From: Hydrogenophilus thermoluteolus
GTDB lineage: Bacteria > Pseudomonadota > Gammaproteobacteria > Burkholderiales > Rhodocyclaceae
DNA: 64,000 nucleotides
Direction of reading: 5' to 3'
NCBI RefSeq assembly: GCF_003574215.1
Contig: NZ_AP018558.1
Coordinates: 1,219,001-1,283,000, forward strand
Positions 57,287 through 64,000 of this stretch are shown piece after piece. The translations under genes were made by a program, and so were the position numbers. Under the pieces are notes generated by a model. That model worked only from the letters and a program-made list of their open reading frames with translations, made no database searches and was not told where the DNA came from. Numbering within the stretch: the first letter of the stretch is position 1; each line of letters starts with the position of its first letter.

Positions 57287-57993
57287 ACCCACCGATTACC
57301 CTAATACCGGGATGGCGGCTTGGACGCGGGCCGCTTGCCCCTTTGGCGAACGCGTTGGGTGCAGAGTGGTATGACCTTCCTGGGTACCGGGAAACCCCCT
57401 TCACGGCGGACTTTGCTGACGCGGTTACCCGTCTGATCGCTACGGTTTTGCCAGGAACCGTTCTGGTTGGTTGGTCCTTGGGCGCCATGATTGCGCTCGC
57501 GGCAGCGGCGCGCGCACCGCACCACATCGGCGGCGTGGTCGTGATCGGCGGCACGCCCTCGTTCGTGACACGCGACGGGTGGTCCCATGGGCTGACGCCT
57601 GAAGCGCTTGCCGAGTTTCGCGCCGCGATCGCCGAGGACGAACCGGCGATGTTGCCCCGTTTCGTCGGCGGCTTCAACCGCGGCGAACCGGAGAGCAAAA
57701 CCCTGACCGCCGAAATTCTGGCTACAGCCGACCCCGCCCCGTCGCTGGAGATCCTGCTTGCCGGGCTCGATTGGCTGGCTACGGTCGATCTGCGCGCAGA
57801 ACTCCCCTCCATTACGACCCCGGTCCTCGTCATTCACGGGGAGAACGACCCCCTCATTCCGTGTGCTGCAGGTGAAGCCATCGCACAAAACGTGCCTCAA
57901 GGAAAATGGCTGCCCATCCCCAACGCCGCCCATGCGCCCTTTCTGCGCCACCAAGCAACGATCGTTGAAGCGGTCTCAAGTTTAGTTTCGTGA
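57283..57993 (+). CDS. bioH: BioH-like alpha/beta hydrolase
   Basis: A 236-residue hydrolase: nucleophile GWSLGAM, acid HGENDPLIP, His in NAAHAPFL. BioH demethylates pimeloyl-ACP ester for biotin synthesis. The overall build fits, but other small esterases cannot be excluded. ATG overlaps the trxC stop (ATGA). Confidence 0.75.
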   Translation: MNPPITLIPGWRLGRGPLAPLANALGAEWYDLPGYRETPFTADFADAVTRLIATVLPGTVLVGWSLGAMIALAAAARAPHHIGGVVVIGGTPSFVTRDGWSHGLTPEALAEFRAAIAEDEPAMLPRFVGGFNRGEPESKTLTAEILATADPAPSLEILLAGLDWLATVDLRAELPSITTPVLVIHGENDPLIPCAAGEAIAQNVPQGKWLPIPNAAHAPFLRHQATIVEAVSSLVS

Positions 57994-58041
57994 TGCCGTT
58001 AACCAAGCTGCCCCTGTCATTCTTCTCTCTGGAGGGCAGCG

Positions 58042-59133
58042 ATGCGAATCACCGAATCGGCACTCCACCTTGCCGCCACCCACACCCAAAGCGAAAGCCG
58101 TCACCTGACCGCCAGTCGGCTCCGCTACGAAGGCATCCCGAGCGGCCTACCGCTCAGTCGCTCGCGGCAAAGCCAGCGCACTGAGCGCGGCGCGCTTGCC
58201 CCGGAGCCGACTGCCAATCTTCCTGCCCGAGCAATACCCTCGAACACAAAAGAGACACCTGTCCGAGAAGGGGAAACTTCGAGCGACTTGACGCCCGAGA
58301 TGCGATTCATCCGGGAGCTCCTGCGTCGCTTCTTTGGCGTAGAAACCGAGGTCGGCGAAAAGTATCCCCTCACGACGACGGACGCTGCCACCACCGCTTC
58401 CCCAACGGCTCCTGCCCAACCGCAGCAGGACGCCACCACGGGACCTGACATCATGGTGGTGCGTGCCGAAACCGTCACCGCAACCGCTACCATCGTCCGC
58501 AGCGAAGCGCTGGCCTTTTCTGCGTCAGGGGTCGTGCGCACCGCAGACGGGCGGACGATCGAATTTGCCGCGGGTTTTGCGCTGAGTCGCAGCGAAAGCC
58601 TTTCCGTCTCACTTGCCGCAACCCGACTGACCACGGAACGCGCGCCGCAGATGAAAGATCCGTTGGTGATCGACTTCGCAGGAAGTCACACGGAACTTGC
58701 TGATATCGGATTTCGATTCGATCTTCAGGGAAACGGATCGTTGGTGAATCTCCCTGTACCGGTAGGCGGCAAAGGGTTTCTGGTGTTCGACCGCAACGGC
58801 AACGGCCGCGTCGACGACGGCAAAGAGCTCTTCGGTCCAACAACGGGCGACGGTTTTGCCGAACTGGCCACACTCGATAGCGACGGCAACGGCTGGATCG
58901 ACGAAGGGGACGGGGCCTATGGTCAGCTCTACGTCTGGCACCCGTTTGCCGCCGACCGCCTGATTTCGCTGCGGGACGCCGATATCGGCGCACTGGCCAC
59001 CCAAGCCGTAGCCACACGCTTTACCACCCATGACGCCAACGGCAACCCGCTGGGTCAGCTGCAATTCAGCACCATTTATCTTCGGGAAAGCGGTGGCGCT
59101 GGGACGGTATCCCATTTGGACTTGCGCGTGTGA
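58042..59133 (+). CDS. Predicted Ca-binding repeat protein, function unknown
   Basis: A 363-residue protein. The first 130 residues are Ser/Thr/Ala/Pro-rich and probably disordered; then a beta-rich domain; then two dockerin/EF-like calcium loops FDRNGNGRVDDGKELFG (near 250) and LDSDGNGWIDEGDG (near 278). The end FSTIYLRESGGAGTVSHLDL is shared with uncharacterised proteobacterial proteins. No signal peptide seen. GGAGG precedes ATG 58042. Confidence 0.7.
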   Translation: MRITESALHLAATHTQSESRHLTASRLRYEGIPSGLPLSRSRQSQRTERGALAPEPTANLPARAIPSNTKETPVREGETSSDLTPEMRFIRELLRRFFGVETEVGEKYPLTTTDAATTASPTAPAQPQQDATTGPDIMVVRAETVTATATIVRSEALAFSASGVVRTADGRTIEFAAGFALSRSESLSVSLAATRLTTERAPQMKDPLVIDFAGSHTELADIGFRFDLQGNGSLVNLPVPVGGKGFLVFDRNGNGRVDDGKELFGPTTGDGFAELATLDSDGNGWIDEGDGAYGQLYVWHPFAADRLISLRDADIGALATQAVATRFTTHDANGNPLGQLQFSTIYLRESGGAGTVSHLDLRV

Positions 59134-59145
59134 TCGCTGCTTCCC

Positions 59146-59173
59146 CTTGAAATCCCACTACCCTGCCCCCATT
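59146..59173 (+). promoter_or_regulatory. Sigma32 heat-shock promoter of grpE
   Basis: CTTGAAA (59146-59152), 14 bases, CCCCATT (59167-59173), matching the E. coli sigma32 consensus in sequence and spacing. The expected start is about 32 bases before ATG 59212. Confidence 0.85.
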
Positions 59174-59200
59174 CCAGTACAATTGAACCATTGGAATGGG
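59168..59200. repeat. Inverted repeat in the grpE leader
   Basis: CCCATTCCA (59168-59176) and TGGAATGGG (59192-59200) form a perfect 9-bp repeat with a 15-base spacer, starting inside the sigma32 -10 and ending just upstream of the ribosome-binding site. It is not CIRCE. Confidence 0.7.
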
Positions 59201-59211
59201 AGCAGAACCGT

Positions 59212-59901
59212 ATGACCAACCCGAACACACCACATCCGAATCCGGAAAACCAAGCAACCCAAACCAACCCAAACCCCACCTCGGACGTCAATACCGATCC
59301 GAACGCACCGGGCATGGGCAGTGATACCATCGCCACCTCTACGTTTCCCGCAGGCAAAGCGCCTCAAACCGACGAATCCCAGGTAACTCCCGGCGCACAG
59401 CCCGAATCGCACCATCAGCCACCCACCGACAGCGTTCCCGACCTCCAAGAGATGGTGCGGATTGCAGAGCGTAAAGCGGCCGAGCACTACGACGCCTGGT
59501 TGCGTGCCAAAGCAGAAACGGAAAACGTCCGGCGCCGTGCCGAAGAAGAGATTGCCAAAGCGCGCCTCTACGCAATCGACAAATTCGCCGCGGCGCTCTT
59601 GCCGGTGAAGGATAGTCTGGAAGCGGCGCTCGCCACAGAGAATCAAACGGTCGAAAGCCTGCGTGAGGGAGTCGAACTCACGTTGAAACAACTCACCGCC
59701 GCGCTCGAACAGTTCGGCATCAAAGAGGAGAATCCAGCAGGCAACAAATTCGACCCCAACCTACACCAGGCAATCGGGATGATCGAGACCGACGGCGAAC
59801 CCAACCACGTAGCGCAGGTATTGCAAAAAGGCTATCTGATCCATGAACGTGTGCTCCGTCCGGCGCTCGTGATGGTCTCGAAAGCCAAATCGGGCTCTTG
59901 A
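59212..59901 (+). CDS. grpE: Nucleotide exchange factor GrpE
   Basis: Releases ADP from DnaK. 229 residues: unusually Asn/Pro/Thr-rich N-terminal 75 residues, coiled coil, then KFDPNLHQAIGMIE and LRPALVMVSK. ATG 59212 has GGGAG upstream. Confidence 0.95.
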   Translation: MTNPNTPHPNPENQATQTNPNPTSDVNTDPNAPGMGSDTIATSTFPAGKAPQTDESQVTPGAQPESHHQPPTDSVPDLQEMVRIAERKAAEHYDAWLRAKAETENVRRRAEEEIAKARLYAIDKFAAALLPVKDSLEAALATENQTVESLREGVELTLKQLTAALEQFGIKEENPAGNKFDPNLHQAIGMIETDGEPNHVAQVLQKGYLIHERVLRPALVMVSKAKSGS

Positions 59902-59966
59902 AATTCTCATCAACGCCCTCATACACCAAAACAGTTCCAACACAGAAACGGTAATAGGAGAAAACA

Positions 59967-61895
<1,929 letters not shown>

Positions 61896-61918
61896 CCGCG
61901 TCGTCCTATTGATCAGAA

Positions 61919-61953
61919 AGAAGCCGTTGCCTCATGGGCAGCGGCTTCTTTTG
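61919..61953 (+). terminator. Intrinsic terminator between dnaK and dnaJ
   Basis: GAAGCCGTTGCC pairs with GGGCAGCGGCTTC around a short loop, followed by TTTT. It would limit dnaJ readthrough from grpE-dnaK. Confidence 0.85.
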
Positions 61954-61986
61954 CTTGTTTTGGTACCTCATTGACGGATCGAACCC

Positions 61987-63150
61987 ATGCGTGAAATCGA
62001 CCTCTACGCGATTCTCGAGGTTTCCCGCGACGCTTCGGCGGCCGAAATCAAAAAAGCATACCGCAAGCTCGCAATGAAATACCACCCGGACCGCAACCCG
62101 GGCGACAAGGCCGCGGAAGAGAAATTCAAGGAGATCCAACGCGCCTACGATATCCTCTCCGACGAAGCCAAACGTGCTGCGTACGATCGCTACGGCATGG
62201 CGGGCGTCGACCCCAAGGCCGCCGCGGCCGCCGGTGCGGGCGCCCGCGGCTTCGACGATTTCGCGAGCTCCTTTGGCGATATTTTCGAAGATTTCTTTGG
62301 CGGCGGCAGCACCCGTCGCAGCCGCACGCAAGTCTATCGCGGCGCCGATCTGCGCTTCCACCTCGAGATCACGCTCGAAGAGGCGGCTCACGGCGCCACC
62401 AAGACGATCCGAGTACCCTCCTACGAAACCTGCAGTACCTGTGCTGGCAGCGGCGCCAAACCCGGAACCCAACCCCGCACCTGCCCGACCTGTGGCGGGA
62501 TGGGCCAAGTGCGAATGCAACAGGGTTTCTTCTCCATTCAGCAAACCTGTCCCGACTGCCACGGCACCGGTACGATCATTGCCCACCCCTGTCCAGAGTG
62601 CCGTGGCGCTGGGCGAATTCGCCAACACAAGACGTTGGAGGTCAAAATCCCAGCGGGTATCGACTCGGGAATGCGCTTACGGCAGAGCGGCTACGGCGAA
62701 CCGGGGATCAATGGCGGACCGCCGGGCGACCTCTACGTGGAGATCCACGTCAAACCGCACCCGATCTTTCAACGAGATGGTGACGACCTGCATTGCGAAA
62801 TGCCGATTTCGATCGTCACCGCGGCGCTGGGCGGTGAAATCGAAATTCCGACGCTCGACGGCGTCGCGCGCCTGAAAATCCCCCCGGAGACCCAAACCGG
62901 CCAGGTTTTCCGGCTGCGCGGCAAAGGGATCAAGAACGTCCGCCACCACGGTTACGGGGATCTCTACTGCCATGTCGTAGTCGAAACTCCTGTGAATCTT
63001 ACCGACCGCCAGAAAGAACTCCTACGCGAATTCGAAGCGATTGGCCGCGAACACCACGAGCGGCAGCAACCGAAGAGCAAAAGCTGGCTCGACCGCGTGC
63101 GAGAATTCTTCTCGGCCGGCGACGACGACAACGGAGCGGACAAGGAATGA
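61987..63150 (+). CDS. dnaJ: Chaperone DnaJ (Hsp40)
   Basis: A 387-residue co-chaperone: J domain with HPD (KYHPDRNPGD), Gly/Phe linker, four zinc motifs (CSTCAGSG, CPTCGGMG, CPDCHGTG, CPECRGAG). The stop overlaps the next gene by ATGA. Confidence 0.98.
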   Translation: MREIDLYAILEVSRDASAAEIKKAYRKLAMKYHPDRNPGDKAAEEKFKEIQRAYDILSDEAKRAAYDRYGMAGVDPKAAAAAGAGARGFDDFASSFGDIFEDFFGGGSTRRSRTQVYRGADLRFHLEITLEEAAHGATKTIRVPSYETCSTCAGSGAKPGTQPRTCPTCGGMGQVRMQQGFFSIQQTCPDCHGTGTIIAHPCPECRGAGRIRQHKTLEVKIPAGIDSGMRLRQSGYGEPGINGGPPGDLYVEIHVKPHPIFQRDGDDLHCEMPISIVTAALGGEIEIPTLDGVARLKIPPETQTGQVFRLRGKGIKNVRHHGYGDLYCHVVVETPVNLTDRQKELLREFEAIGREHHERQQPKSKSWLDRVREFFSAGDDDNGADKE

Positions 63151-63752
63151 ATCCGAACCACCGCAAAATTTTTCACCTAGGAATCGCGCTCATGAGTCTC
63201 CTTACCCCGATGGCTTCGCACTCGGCAGACCAGACAGAAGGCGCATCGCGCGCACCCCGCGTTGCGCTGCACACCAATCTGGGAACGATCACCGTCGAAC
63301 TCGACGCTGAGCGCGCACCCAAAACCGTCGCCAATTTTCTCGCGTATCTCGTGAAAGGACATTACGACGGCACCGTGTTTCATCGCGTCATCCCCGGCTT
63401 CATGATTCAAGGCGGCGGGTTCGATCGCGAGCTGCAGCTGCGCCCCACCAACACGCCCATTCCCAACGAAGCCGACAACGGACTCAAGAACGTCCGAGGA
63501 ACGATCGCGATGGCGCGGACGCAAGACCCCCACTCGGCGCGCGCGCAATTTTTCATCAACCTGGTCGACAATCCCCACCTGGATCACCGTGACCCGTCCC
63601 CGCAGGGATGGGGTTACGCCGTCTTTGGCCGTGTCGTCGCAGGGATGGAGGTTGTCGATGCGATCGCGAAAGTTCCCACGACCCGCGTCGGTCCGCTGCG
63701 GGACGTGCCGGTCGAACCGGTGGTAATCGAACGGGCCGAACGCGTCGAATGA
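63147..63752 (+). CDS. Cyclophilin-type peptidyl-prolyl isomerase, exported
   Basis: A 201-residue cyclophilin with a signal peptide (cleavage near ASHSA). FHRVIPGFMIQGGG, MARTQDPHSARAQFFINLVD and FGRVVAGMEVVDAI are the catalytic core. PpiA or PpiB type; the signal suggests periplasmic PpiA. Overlaps dnaJ. Confidence 0.92.
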   Translation: MNPNHRKIFHLGIALMSLLTPMASHSADQTEGASRAPRVALHTNLGTITVELDAERAPKTVANFLAYLVKGHYDGTVFHRVIPGFMIQGGGFDRELQLRPTNTPIPNEADNGLKNVRGTIAMARTQDPHSARAQFFINLVDNPHLDHRDPSPQGWGYAVFGRVVAGMEVVDAIAKVPTTRVGPLRDVPVEPVVIERAERVE

Positions 63753-64000
63753 CCCCGCCGCAGTTATACTGCCGCCTGTGGTTGCACTTACCCGTCCTGT
63801 GGCTGGTCTCGGACCTGCATCTCGATCCCATCACGCCCAGCGCGCGGCAACAGCAGTTCGTTCGATGGTTGCAGCAACTCCCGCCTGAAGAGCCGATCGC
63901 AATCCTCGGGGACTTTTTCGATTATTGGATTGGTGACGACTGGGATCCCCCTGCGTTCGCTGACCTCTTCACCCAGCTTGCAGCGGTTGCTAAGCGGCGG
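63749..64000 (+). CDS. lpxH: UDP-2,3-diacylglucosamine diphosphatase (partial 5' end)
   Basis: 84 codons to the window edge. Calcineurin-like metal motifs: LVSDLHLD and LGDFFDYWIGDD. LpxH makes lipid X in lipid A synthesis. ATG 63749 overlaps the cyclophilin stop; the family N terminus begins about 17 residues later, so a downstream start is possible. The C terminus is outside. Confidence 0.85.
   Translation, partial: MTPPQLYCRLWLHLPVLWLVSDLHLDPITPSARQQQFVRWLQQLPPEEPIAILGDFFDYWIGDDWDPPAFADLFTQLAAVAKRR

Noticed and set aside
59902..59966. Possible CIRCE element upstream of dnaK
   Set aside because: No TTAGCACTC-N9-GAGTGCTAA-like sequence is present here or before grpE.

Overview
The window is a GC-rich, gene-dense bacterial chromosome segment. 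The gene content (complete 14-gene complex I operon, hrcA-hemH and grpE-dnaK-dnaJ, tpiA-secG-tRNA-Leu, fur divergent from bamE, DUF3579, RatA/RnfH pair) suggests a betaproteobacterium. A thermophilic Hydrogenophilaceae-like organism is my best guess, but that is an inference from protein flavour, not something the sequence proves.

Accessory region, about 1-6340. This looks like a degraded mobile island of the phage-satellite or prophage-remnant type. It holds an AlpA-type HTH regulator, a Toprim/AAA primase-helicase split by a complete IS256-family insertion sequence with an 8-bp target duplication, four small genes including a lone S24 peptidase, a Nu1-like terminase small subunit and a terminase large subunit cut off after 30 codons. 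A short motif (CCTAAGRTGCTCA and shorter forms) recurs in the alpA leader and as an inverted array inside the 3' end of the primase gene. It is a candidate origin/operator system.

Core region, about 6340-64000. (a) 6342-9829: L,D-transpeptidase and tadA (minus strand), a CBS/DUF294 nucleotidyltransferase (plus strand) and a PilZ-type flagellar-brake protein (minus strand). (b) 9860-17803: guaB-guaA, ratA-rnfH, smpB, fabI, ppiD, DUF3579, rpsT. (c) 17881-23771: murJ, a PAS/GGDEF plus EAL c-di-GMP protein split by a frameshift at a U_UUU_UUA heptamer, a phosphofructokinase with an unusual active-site loop, and an ADP-ribose pyrophosphatase. (d) 23787-37937: nuoA-N. (e) 38071-41641: tRNA-Leu(GAG), secG, tpiA, glmM, folP. 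(f) 41661-50584: ftsH, rlmE, yhbY, carAB-greA and dapB, with a promoter-terminator leader in front of carA. (g) 50629-54251: bamE, fur, recN, nadK. (h) 54318-64000: hrcA-hemH-holin-like-trxC-bioH, a predicted Ca-binding repeat protein, grpE behind a sigma32-type promoter, dnaK, dnaJ, a cyclophilin and the start of lpxH.

Functionally the core joins energy metabolism (NADH dehydrogenase, glycolysis at Pfk and Tpi), nucleotide synthesis (gua, car), envelope biogenesis (murJ, glmM, bamE, lpxH, secG) and protein quality control (ftsH, ppiD, trxC, dnaKJ-grpE). Many neighbours overlap by 1-4 bases, indicating tight operons. Bidirectional intrinsic terminators separate the convergent pairs fabI/ppiD and DUF3579/rpsT.
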